Below are positions 1 through 5,145 of a stretch of DNA of 5,337 bases, piece by piece. The position numbers and the translations under genes are program-made. The stretch is taken from positions 1 through 5,337 of the forward strand of contig JBFMAE010000130.1 in the NCBI GenBank assembly GCA_040756085.1, read 5' to 3'. Origin of the DNA: JBFMAE01 sp040756085 (GTDB lineage: Bacteria; Desulfobacterota; BSN033; UBA1163). The notes below the pieces were generated by a model. That model was given only the letters and a program-made list of their open reading frames with translations. It made no database searches and was not told the origin of the DNA. Position 1 is the stretch's first letter. The number at the start of each line of letters is the position of its first letter.

Positions 1-280
1 GTAGATAAAATTGGAGGTTGGCTAATCTTTTACTGAATAATTCTGTTCCGGATTCTTCTGGGACAATATAGTAAGTTCCGCCCATGAATCCAAAGATCAT
101 CCAGACTACGAGGAGATTGGTGTGAATGGCGCGGGCCGTATTAAAAGGAAGAAATCCGATAAGCGGGTCAGGCCAGATGTATTTTGAAACGAGAAGAAGA
201 CCGACGATCACCTGAAGGCCGAAGAAGATTGCAGATATAACAAAATATTTTATTGCTACTTTTTGTGATTCGAAAGTCAT
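1..280 (-). CDS. norB: Nitric oxide reductase large subunit NorB (N-terminal part, runs off the window)
   Basis: Only the first 93 codons lie in the window. NorB is the heme-copper-oxidase-like integral membrane subunit of cytochrome c-type NO reductase, which reduces 2 NO to N2O. The translation begins MTFESQKVAIKYFV and shows a first membrane helix at about residues 12-31. It then has the family segment RAIHTNLLVVW (residues 50-60) followed by FGFMGGTYYIVPEE (63-76). His53 in this segment matches the conserved low-spin heme b ligand of NorB by position in the motif. The ATG at 278-280 is supported by AAAGGAGG at 287-294, six bases upstream. It lies 120 bp downstream of norC on the same strand, the standard norCB order. 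The catalytic histidines and the glutamate of the FeB site are outside the window, so intactness cannot be judged. Family assignment is firm from the motifs and the neighbour. Confidence 0.93.
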   Translation of the reverse strand, partial: MTFESQKVAIKYFVISAIFFGLQVIVGLLLVSKYIWPDPLIGFLPFNTARAIHTNLLVVWMIFGFMGGTYYIVPEESGTELFSKRLANLQFYL

Positions 281-303
281 ACATTTCCTCCTTTGTCGGA
301 AAT

Positions 304-388
304 AGTTCGGAGTTATTAGTTCGGGGTTCGGAGTGTCTAAATCAGGAATCAATTAAGCTATTTTACTACGAACTCCCGACTCCGAACT
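304..388. repeat. Imperfect inverted repeat in the norC-norB gap
   Basis: The arms are 304-327 and 365-388. The outer ten bases, AGTTCGGAGT (304-313) and ACTCCGAACT (379-388), are perfectly complementary. After four unpaired positions, 318-327 pairs with 365-374 at 8 of 10 positions. The loop is about 37 nt. The left arm is itself built of short direct repeats of AGTTCGG (304, 318, plus TTCGGAGT at 327-334), so it looks like a low-complexity dispersed repeat rather than a protein-binding site. On the minus-strand transcript it would fold between the norC stop and the norB Shine-Dalgarno. There is no T-run after it, so it is not an ordinary rho-independent terminator. A role in mRNA processing or stability is inference. 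Confidence 0.6.
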
Positions 389-400
389 CAAAACTTCAAA

Positions 401-1096
401 TTATTTGAGTCCTCCCAAGAAACTAACCAGCGCCTGAATCTCATCATCCGAAAATTGCGGATAGGCTGGCATCTGGGTATTTGGATTATGCGATTTTGGT
501 TCTTTGATCTGCTTGGCCAGCCAGTCTGCATCCCGCTGTTTACCGACATGGCTGAGGTCAGGGCCAATGATTCCTCCCTTCCCACCAATCATATGGCACA
601 AATCACATCGATTCTGATTATAAATATTTTTCCCTGTAAGCATTAAAGTTGTTTCTCTTAAAGGCACTCCAGTCGATTTGGCAACCGTGATCGGTTTTGG
701 AGGCCACTGGTTGGTGTCAATTGCATCCACCCATTTGAGAAAGGCGATAAGCTTCTTTATTTCATCGTCGGAGAGATTTAGGTTGGGCATTTTTCTTCTT
801 TGGGGATCAGGGCTTTCTGGATTTTTTAAGAATGCCTTTAACCAAGCCTCTCCCCGTATGGAGTAAGCTTTGGTTACGTCTGGGGAATAATAACCTCCGA
901 TACCGAGGATGGTATGGCAATCATTGCAATTGTGCTTATGCCATGTTCTTTTCCCAAGGACCACCTCATCGGTTAACTTATCGGTATTTGTTCGCTTAGG
1001 GATAGTGGTATGGGTATCAATAGTGAGCCAGATGAAAACAACGGTACAAATGACCGTTCCCCAGATAAAAAAATTTCGTGCAGCCTTTTTCCCCAT
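401..1096 (-). CDS. norC: Nitric oxide reductase cytochrome c subunit NorC, diheme form with extra C-terminal cytochrome c domain
   Basis: This is the 231-residue electron-accepting subunit of cNOR. A short N-terminus and one membrane helix (about residues 8-28) anchor it with the heme domains in the periplasm. Domain 1 has the CNDCH heme site (Cys57, Cys60, His61), the NorC-like context HTILGIGGYYSPDVTKAY, and a likely axial Met103 in KMP. It closes with FLKWVDAIDTNQWPPKP (119-135), where a standard NorC of about 150 residues ends. Here the frame continues into a second class I cytochrome c domain (about 150-231), with CDLCH (Cys164, Cys167, His168), IGPDLSHVG and QMPAYPQFSDDEI (candidate ligand Met209). 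There is no sign of a frameshift or stop at the junction. The ATG has AAGGAGGT at 1102-1109, five bases away. The gene precedes norB on the same strand and has a CRP/FNR-type box about 90 bp upstream. NorC identity is firm; the role of the second heme as an electron-entry relay is inference. Confidence 0.93.
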   Translation of the reverse strand: MGKKAARNFFIWGTVICTVVFIWLTIDTHTTIPKRTNTDKLTDEVVLGKRTWHKHNCNDCHTILGIGGYYSPDVTKAYSIRGEAWLKAFLKNPESPDPQRRKMPNLNLSDDEIKKLIAFLKWVDAIDTNQWPPKPITVAKSTGVPLRETTLMLTGKNIYNQNRCDLCHMIGGKGGIIGPDLSHVGKQRDADWLAKQIKEPKSHNPNTQMPAYPQFSDDEIQALVSFLGGLK

Positions 1097-1151
1097 AAGG
1101 AACCTCCTTTCTTTCCAGTCACCAGATTCATTTTTTCAATATTATACTTAA

Positions 1152-1157
1152 TTTATA
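1152..1157 (-). promoter_or_regulatory. Candidate norC -10 element
   Basis: The minus strand reads TATAAA here. If this is the -10, transcription would begin near 1144-1145, placing the centre of the upstream FNR-type palindrome (1185.5) at about -41. That is the classic class II activator position. A better-looking hexamer, TATAAT at 1141-1146, would put the palindrome at about -51.5, a less usual spacing. No good -35 is needed at a class II activated promoter. Confidence 0.45.
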
Positions 1158-1178
1158 TTTTTAAGAGGGATTAAATCA

Positions 1179-1192
1179 TTGACTTAAGTCAA
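1179..1192. promoter_or_regulatory. CRP/FNR-family binding site (FNR/DNR/NnrR type) upstream of norC
   Basis: This is a perfect 14-bp palindrome, TTGACTTAAGTCAA. It fits the TTGAY-N4-RTCAA pattern bound by FNR, ANR, DNR and NnrR regulators, which commonly control nor operons in response to low oxygen or NO. Its centre is about 90 bp upstream of the norC start codon and about 41 bp upstream of the start site implied by TATAAA at 1152-1157. The site is symmetric, but the spacing favours norC; the plus-strand lipoprotein start is about 270 bp away. Which family member binds cannot be told from the site. Confidence 0.7.
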
Positions 1193-1235
1193 AAAACTTA
1201 TCGGACCTTTCGTTATTTTGAGGGGAGGATTCAAG

Positions 1236-1347
1236 TAAACCCCGTATATCCCCGCCATAAAGGATTGGGCTTTTCTTTATCTTCAGATTTGAAATTGCCT
1301 TCATCCCCAGTCTGAAGCCTGGGGCTTTCGGGATTATACGGGGTAAA
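1236..1347. repeat. MITE-like element: terminal inverted repeats with flanking TAAA direct repeat
   Basis: The left end is CCCCGTATATCCC (1240-1252) and the right end is GGGATTATACGGGG (1330-1343). They are inverse complements except for one extra T in the right end. Both outer edges are flanked by the same four bases, TAAA (1236-1239 and 1344-1347), as a target-site duplication would leave. The interior is non-coding and rich in overlapping stems: CTTCAGA (1281-1287) with TCTGAAG (1311-1317), CCCCAG (1305-1310) with CTGGGG (1319-1324), and AAGCC (1315-1319) with GGCTT (1323-1327). These stems are mutually exclusive. A small non-autonomous transposable element or a REP-like repeat is the favoured reading. 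A structured leader RNA for the plus-strand gene at 1459 is the alternative. No transposase is in the window. Confidence 0.45.
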
Positions 1348-1458
1348 ATCATACTATAAGAATTAAGAAAGTGAATAGATTTATTGAATTCCTTCCACAG
1401 GATGGTTATGTATAGATTGAAGCAATAAGATTTTAAATCAGCGAAAAGGAGGGGTTTT

Positions 1459-1689
1459 ATGGTAACCAATAAAAATCTAATAATTCTTTTATCTTTTTTG
1501 ATGTTTCTGGTCCTTGGCTGTGCAACCACTCAGCCAAAAATTCCTATGGATTAGGCATCAGCCACCCTCGGAGAACAAGTGAACTTTAAAGGAATCGTTA
1601 GATATATCCAGGTAGGTCCTGAAATGACCCATTTGCCAGATATGGACAAGGTGTTTGAGAAGGCTATTGATCTGACAAAAGAGGGATAA
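1459..1689 (+). pseudogene. Small lipoprotein gene interrupted by an in-frame TAG at codon 32
   Basis: The ATG at 1459-1461 follows a strong AAAAGGAGGGG Shine-Dalgarno (1444-1454). The first 31 codons encode a clear lipoprotein signal peptide: basic start (Lys5), hydrophobic core at residues 7-19, and lipobox VLGC with the lipidated Cys21. The mature start CATTQPKIPMD then hits TAG at 1552-1554. The same frame continues for 44 sense codons (starting ASATLGEQVNFKGIVRYIQ, ending DLTKEG) to TAA at 1687-1689, giving 76 codons in all. The post-stop peptide looks protein-like and no ATG with a ribosome site restarts it. The simplest reading is a recent nonsense mutation or a sequencing error in a roughly 75-residue lipoprotein. 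Amber suppression or a genuine 31-residue lipopeptide are less likely alternatives. No family was recognised. It ends 13 bp before the convergent cysteine desulfurase gene, with no visible terminator between. Confidence 0.6.
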
Positions 1690-1702
1690 ATTAAAAGGGG
1701 CA

Positions 1703-2836
1703 TCATAAATTTGAAGGAAGAGTATCTTTAAGGAGTTTGATGACTCTTTCCAATTCTTGAAGGGTTGTTGTCCGGCCCAGACTAAATCGGATGGCCCCCA
1801 TTCCAACTTCAGGAGAGATTCTCATCGCTTTCAGAACAGGAGATAATTCAACCGAACCGGAATGGCAGGCCGCACCTGTGGAGGCAGCCACTCCGTCCAA
1901 CCGAGATAATATCTCTCCTCCTACTTTACCAACGAAACTGATATTGAGCGTATTGGGAAGGCGGTGGATGGGATGTCCATTAAAAACAACTTTATCTCCG
2001 AAATTTTCTTGAAGAAGTCCCTCAAAACGATCCCTGAGATCACGGGCCTTATCATTCCTTAAATACTTTTTTGCAATTTCACAGGCCTTTCCAAGTCCTA
2101 CAATGAGAAGGACATTCTCAGTTCCCGCCCGCCGGCCAGATTCATGCCCTGCACCATGAATGAGCGGTTCAATGGGCGTTCCTTTCCGAATATACAAAGC
2201 CCCTACACCCTTTGCGGCATAGACCTTATGACCTGCCAGCGATAACAGATCGACTCCCAAATCATTAACTTTTGTATCAATCTTTCCCACGGACTGGGCA
2301 GCATCGGTGTGGAAGATGATCCCATATTTTTTAGCAATCTTTGAAATATCCTTAATGGATTGAATGGTCCCTACTTCATTATTGGCGTGCATTACGGTGA
2401 TGAGGATGGTTTTTGGAGTGATGGCTTTTTCGATATCATCAGGATCGACCCTTCCATATTGATCCACAGTGATATAGGTCACCTCTGCCCCAAGCTTTTC
2501 GAGAAAACGACAGGGATTGAGGACTGCAGGGTGCTCAATCTGAGTTGTGATAATGTGATTTTCTTTCCCTTTCAGGGCATAGAAGATGCCTTTGATCGCA
2601 TGATTGTTAGATTCACTGCCTCCACTGGTAAATACGATCTCTTCAGGATGACATTGAAGGAGATCAGCAACCTGTTTTCGAGCATATTCTACAGCCCCTC
2701 TGGCAGGTTCTCCTGCCCAGTGATGACTGGAGGGATTCCCAAAGTGTTGAGAGAGGAATGGTCTCATCGCCTCTGCCACTTCAGGGGCAATCGGAGTACT
2801 GGCATTAAAATCAAGATAAATACGATTTGAAATCAT
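1703..2836 (-). CDS. PLP-dependent cysteine desulfurase (NifS/IscS family; selenocysteine-lyase-like active-site loop)
   Basis: This 377-residue cytosolic class V aminotransferase-fold enzyme removes sulfur from cysteine to give alanine and an enzyme persulfide. Family landmarks are in order: YLDFNAST near the N-terminus, TSGGSESNN (70-78, PLP phosphate region), EHPAV with His102 that stacks on PLP, ANNEVG (151-156), HTDAAQ with Asp178 and Gln181, SLAGHK with Schiff-base Lys204, RRAGTEN (235-241), and the mobile-loop Cys324 in STGAACHSGSVELSPVL. All key residues are present and the length is normal. The ACHS loop differs from the SACTS loop typical of IscS and NifS and recalls selenocysteine lyases, so substrate preference is open. 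The ATG is supported by AAGGAGT at 2843-2849. It lies 19 bp after the outer-membrane protein gene on the same strand and is probably co-transcribed. No iscU, iscR, nifU or thiI neighbour is visible, so I give no gene symbol. Confidence 0.93.
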   Translation of the reverse strand: MISNRIYLDFNASTPIAPEVAEAMRPFLSQHFGNPSSHHWAGEPARGAVEYARKQVADLLQCHPEEIVFTSGGSESNNHAIKGIFYALKGKENHIITTQIEHPAVLNPCRFLEKLGAEVTYITVDQYGRVDPDDIEKAITPKTILITVMHANNEVGTIQSIKDISKIAKKYGIIFHTDAAQSVGKIDTKVNDLGVDLLSLAGHKVYAAKGVGALYIRKGTPIEPLIHGAGHESGRRAGTENVLLIVGLGKACEIAKKYLRNDKARDLRDRFEGLLQENFGDKVVFNGHPIHRLPNTLNISFVGKVGGEILSRLDGVAASTGAACHSGSVELSPVLKAMRISPEVGMGAIRFSLGRTTTLQELERVIKLLKDTLPSNL

Positions 2837-2855
2837 AAATTTACTCCTTGGGTTT

Positions 2856-4217
2856 TCAAAAACTCCAACGCAAACCTAAATAGACGTTGGTATTATCCTT
2901 AAACTGTCCGAAAAAAGTATGGTCCTTCTTGCCGAAGAAGATGTTTGCGCCCGCCTCAGCAGACCAATGGTCGGTAATTTTATAATGAATATTGGGTCTC
3001 ACATAGGCGTCCTGATCCGAAGGCGAATAGAATGTGAACAGCGAAAGTCTCAGGTTTTGGTACATAAGGAGTTTTGTTAGCCGGAGAGTGATTACGTGCC
3101 GGTACTCGTCTGCGGCTTGACTGCCGGGGGGAAGGGTTCGCTTGTATGCACCGTAATCTGACATTAGCTCCAAGTAATATTGCATTCCCACAGTAAAGTC
3201 TTTAGCCAGTTCTTGTTCATACCCTGCTAAAAACCGTAATTGACTATTTGGTATGAAAGGATCCTTTCCGCTTCGGTCATCTCGCGAGTCGTAGTATCCC
3301 ATCTCAATATTTCCAATCCCCTTCCAGACCTTTCCTCGGGCGCTTAAGCCGTATACGGAAAGGCGAGGAAAAGTGGCTTTTCCCGTTTGAGGGTCAAATC
3401 CCATCGGGTTCTTCCAGAAGCCATTATAACCATAAAGGGCTAGATCATAACCTTTAATATTACGGTACAAGCGGAGCGCGATTTCGTCGTCTTCAAACCA
3501 TTCGTCCCGCTTTTTTGGACGAACCTTTGCGTCTTCCCCGGCCAACCGGCCCAGTTGCGGATTAAAGTAGGACAACCGTTTTCCGTCAATGAAACGGTCC
3601 GGATTGAATCGGGGCGTATAAACGAAATCGATGTTGAGGGCCTTTGTGTAAAAGCTCGACTTTAGAGCATCTGAAGGAGCCTTCAGATACTCATCGTCGC
3701 GTCCAATGAAGAAGGAGTTATAATCTTTGGGGAATAGGTCGTTAATAAAGATATAATCTCCTGTTCCCCATGTCAGTATCTGCCTTCCGATCTTAAAATC
3801 CGTGAATTCGAATGGAGTTAAGATGGCGTTGGCTTCCCGAAGATCGACATCGGCCCCTTCCACCACACCATCGTATAAGAAATCGCTCTTAATTCTAAAA
3901 TTTGCCCAGTCCAGGGCTTTAGAGAGGTTTAGTTGAAATCGTGTTTCTCCCAAGGTCGCAGTTTTCGATTCATGTGGATCATTCTGTGTTCGAAGACCAC
4001 CGCGAGCCTCTAAGAATCCATGGAGCTCAAATGGAAGCGATTCTCTTAACGATCTCCAACTTTTTTCGGTTTCCTCAGAAGGAAACTCCACTTGTGTTAT
4101 ATAACCCTCCTGTTCTTTTCCCGCCTGCACTTGGGCACTGACATTCCTTGGGTTCCCTATTATTAGGAGGAAGAGGATTCCAAGGAGGATAACGATTCCT
4201 GAAGCATGCCCTCTCAT
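2856..4217 (-). CDS. Outer-membrane beta-barrel protein (DUF1302/porin-like) of an RND-LolA-like envelope transport operon
   Basis: The protein has 453 residues. The N-terminus has a signal peptide: basic start, hydrophobic stretch at about 8-21, and probable cleavage after VSA (residue 29). The mature protein opens with a short charged segment (30-60). From about residue 63 on it shows alternating polar and aromatic strands separated by charged turns, for example FELHGFLEARGGL, RFQLNLSKAL, FKIGRQILTWGTGDYIF and IEMGYYDSRDD. It ends in YLGLRWSF, with the terminal Phe typical of BAM-inserted barrels. The GRQxxxWG motif near 144-151 resembles DUF1302 and alginate-export-like barrels; this family placement is from memory of motifs, not a search. 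The ATG overlaps the stop of the upstream LolA-like gene (ATGA, 4214-4217) and has AAAGGTGG at 4223-4230, implying translational coupling. It is probably the outer-membrane exit or acceptor for cargo handled by the two upstream genes; the cargo is unknown. Confidence 0.82.
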   Translation of the reverse strand: MRGHASGIVILLGILFLLIIGNPRNVSAQVQAGKEQEGYITQVEFPSEETEKSWRSLRESLPFELHGFLEARGGLRTQNDPHESKTATLGETRFQLNLSKALDWANFRIKSDFLYDGVVEGADVDLREANAILTPFEFTDFKIGRQILTWGTGDYIFINDLFPKDYNSFFIGRDDEYLKAPSDALKSSFYTKALNIDFVYTPRFNPDRFIDGKRLSYFNPQLGRLAGEDAKVRPKKRDEWFEDDEIALRLYRNIKGYDLALYGYNGFWKNPMGFDPQTGKATFPRLSVYGLSARGKVWKGIGNIEMGYYDSRDDRSGKDPFIPNSQLRFLAGYEQELAKDFTVGMQYYLELMSDYGAYKRTLPPGSQAADEYRHVITLRLTKLLMYQNLRLSLFTFYSPSDQDAYVRPNIHYKITDHWSAEAGANIFFGKKDHTFFGQFKDNTNVYLGLRWSF

Positions 4218-5065
4218 TTAATCCACCTTTCCGGAGGTTTTCGGAGATACCGCTCTGTAAAAATGCTATCTGGGAGGCCGATGTTATACGAAGTTGAGCT
4301 AAATTTCACCTCAGTTCGGTGTCCTGTTTTAAGGTTTTTCATGGTTCTCTTGGTTACCGTGGCAAATGTCTTTCGTTCCTTGGGCTCCGCCCCAGCGACC
4401 TCTTCGATCTTGTCGGCTGTGAACACCCGTGCCAGTTCCTTTTGCACATCATAATATTCCTCCTTGAGTGGGAGGAAAGTAGTTTTATCGACCCATGAGA
4501 TTCGTTTCACGTAATCTATAGGCTCCTTAGGGACGCTTTCAACGACATAGCTGTCCTTGTCTCCAAGCTTTTCTTCACGCAGGAGGGTGTGTGTATCAGC
4601 AGGGATATCTCGCCCCGATACATCTTCGTAGGTGAAATCAGAACCAACAAAACTTGACCGAGCATCACTTGCCGCAATGCGGCGAACCAGATCTATGGCA
4701 GGCACAAAAAGCCATCGGTCATCATCTTTTGCAGGATACTTGTAAACCATAAATGTCATATCCCTCACATCAGCAGGTTGGAAGAAGTAGATAAAATATT
4801 TCTGATCGCCTCCTATCTCACCGTAATTTTTCCTAAGCATCGTCAACTCTCTTATTCGTTCTTTCCCGTCTTTAGTGATAAGCTTCATTACGACGCGTGC
4901 TTTAAAATCATGACCAGGATATAGAAAGGCCGCCTGTGATTTCTTCATCACCTCTTCCGCTGTCATGGCAGATGCCTGAAAAGGCAGAAACATAAGTAAA
5001 ACAATTAACCCCACGCTCGACAATACTACAAAATCTCCTATTCCCCTAAGCATCCTTTCCATCAT
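4214..5065 (-). CDS. LolA-like outer membrane lipoprotein-sorting family periplasmic protein
   Basis: This 283-residue secreted protein has a signal peptide at about residues 1-33 (hydrophobic 12-28, cleavage after QASA). The mature part begins with TAEEVMKKSQ and carries hallmarks of the LolA-like outer membrane lipoprotein-sorting family (as in Pfam LolA_like). These are a FFQPADVRDMTFMVYKY strand pair (94-110), RWLFVPAIDLVRRIAASDA (117-135), and SSFVGSDFTYEDVSGRD (137-153). These proteins have the half-barrel fold of LolA and LolB and are thought to carry lipid-like molecules through the periplasm. They are often encoded beside MMPL/RND transporters, as here. They are distinct from true LolA, and lipoprotein transport should not be assumed. 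Two adjacent ATG codons (5063-5065 and 5060-5062) are possible starts; the first sits five bases from AAAAGGAGGT at 5071-5080. Its stop overlaps the start of the barrel gene by four bases. Confidence 0.88.
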   Translation of the reverse strand: MMERMLRGIGDFVVLSSVGLIVLLMFLPFQASAMTAEEVMKKSQAAFLYPGHDFKARVVMKLITKDGKERIRELTMLRKNYGEIGGDQKYFIYFFQPADVRDMTFMVYKYPAKDDDRWLFVPAIDLVRRIAASDARSSFVGSDFTYEDVSGRDIPADTHTLLREEKLGDKDSYVVESVPKEPIDYVKRISWVDKTTFLPLKEEYYDVQKELARVFTADKIEEVAGAEPKERKTFATVTKRTMKNLKTGHRTEVKFSSTSYNIGLPDSIFTERYLRKPPERWIK

Positions 5066-5090
5066 TTCAGACCTCCTTTTTTAATCCCTT

Positions 5091-5117
5091 CCCCCTGCCT
5101 CTAACTACCGGCGGGGG
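5091..5117 (-). other. GC-rich hairpin between the RND and LolA-like genes
   Basis: On the transcript strand, CCCCCGCC (5117-5110) pairs with GGCAGGGGG (5099-5091) with a single bulged A, around a ten-base loop. It lies after the RND stop and 25 bases before the LolA-like start codon. The sequence after it is AAGGGATTAAAAAAGG, not a T-run, so it is not a rho-independent terminator. It may tune mRNA stability or relative expression within the operon. Confidence 0.45.
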
Positions 5118-5145
5118 AATACTCACATCCTCTCCCGTTGACGGT

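Larger units (their letters stand above)
1097..1458. other. Intergenic region between norC and the small lipoprotein gene
   Basis: This 362-bp stretch separates two divergent genes and I see no convincing coding sequence in it. The left third (1097-1192) is the norC leader and promoter, with a Shine-Dalgarno, AT-rich -10 candidates and a CRP/FNR palindrome. The middle (1236-1347) is an inverted-repeat-bounded, structured element. The right part (1348-1458) is AT-rich and should contain the promoter of the plus-strand lipoprotein gene. The best pair I can find there is TTGAAT at 1384-1389 with TATGTA at 1407-1412 (17-bp spacer), which is weak. No tRNA or known riboswitch was recognised. Confidence 0.6.

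Noticed and set aside
1141..1146. Perfect TATAAT hexamer on the minus strand as the norC -10
   Set aside because: Not excluded, but it places the FNR box at about -51.5, an unfavourable activator spacing, whereas TATAAA at 1152-1157 gives about -41. Kept as the second choice.
909..1151. 80-residue plus-strand open frame opposite the norC start and promoter
   Set aside because: It is antisense to NorC heme domain 1 and runs through the norC promoter, with no domain features.
1239..1458. Known riboswitch (for example c-di-GMP-I) ahead of the plus-strand lipoprotein gene
   Set aside because: Overlapping stems are present, but I could not match the conserved core of any riboswitch class, and the flanking direct repeat fits a mobile element better.
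1176..1529. 117-residue minus-strand open frame covering most of the norC upstream region
   Set aside because: It overlaps the FNR palindrome, the inverted-repeat element and the lipoprotein signal peptide on the other strand. It has no Shine-Dalgarno or recognisable domain, and its composition looks like translated repeat DNA.
1690..1702. Possible bidirectional terminator between the convergent lipoprotein and desulfurase genes
   Set aside because: The 13-bp gap has no inverted repeat or T-run of the needed form.
1558..1806. 82-residue minus-strand open frame overlapping the lipoprotein and the 3' end of the desulfurase
   Set aside because: It is out of frame with the well-supported cysteine desulfurase and has no family features, so it is a shadow.
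2360..2830. 156-residue plus-strand open frame opposite the cysteine desulfurase
   Set aside because: It is antisense to a gene with all catalytic motifs present. Its length is explained by the opposite strand's codon constraint.
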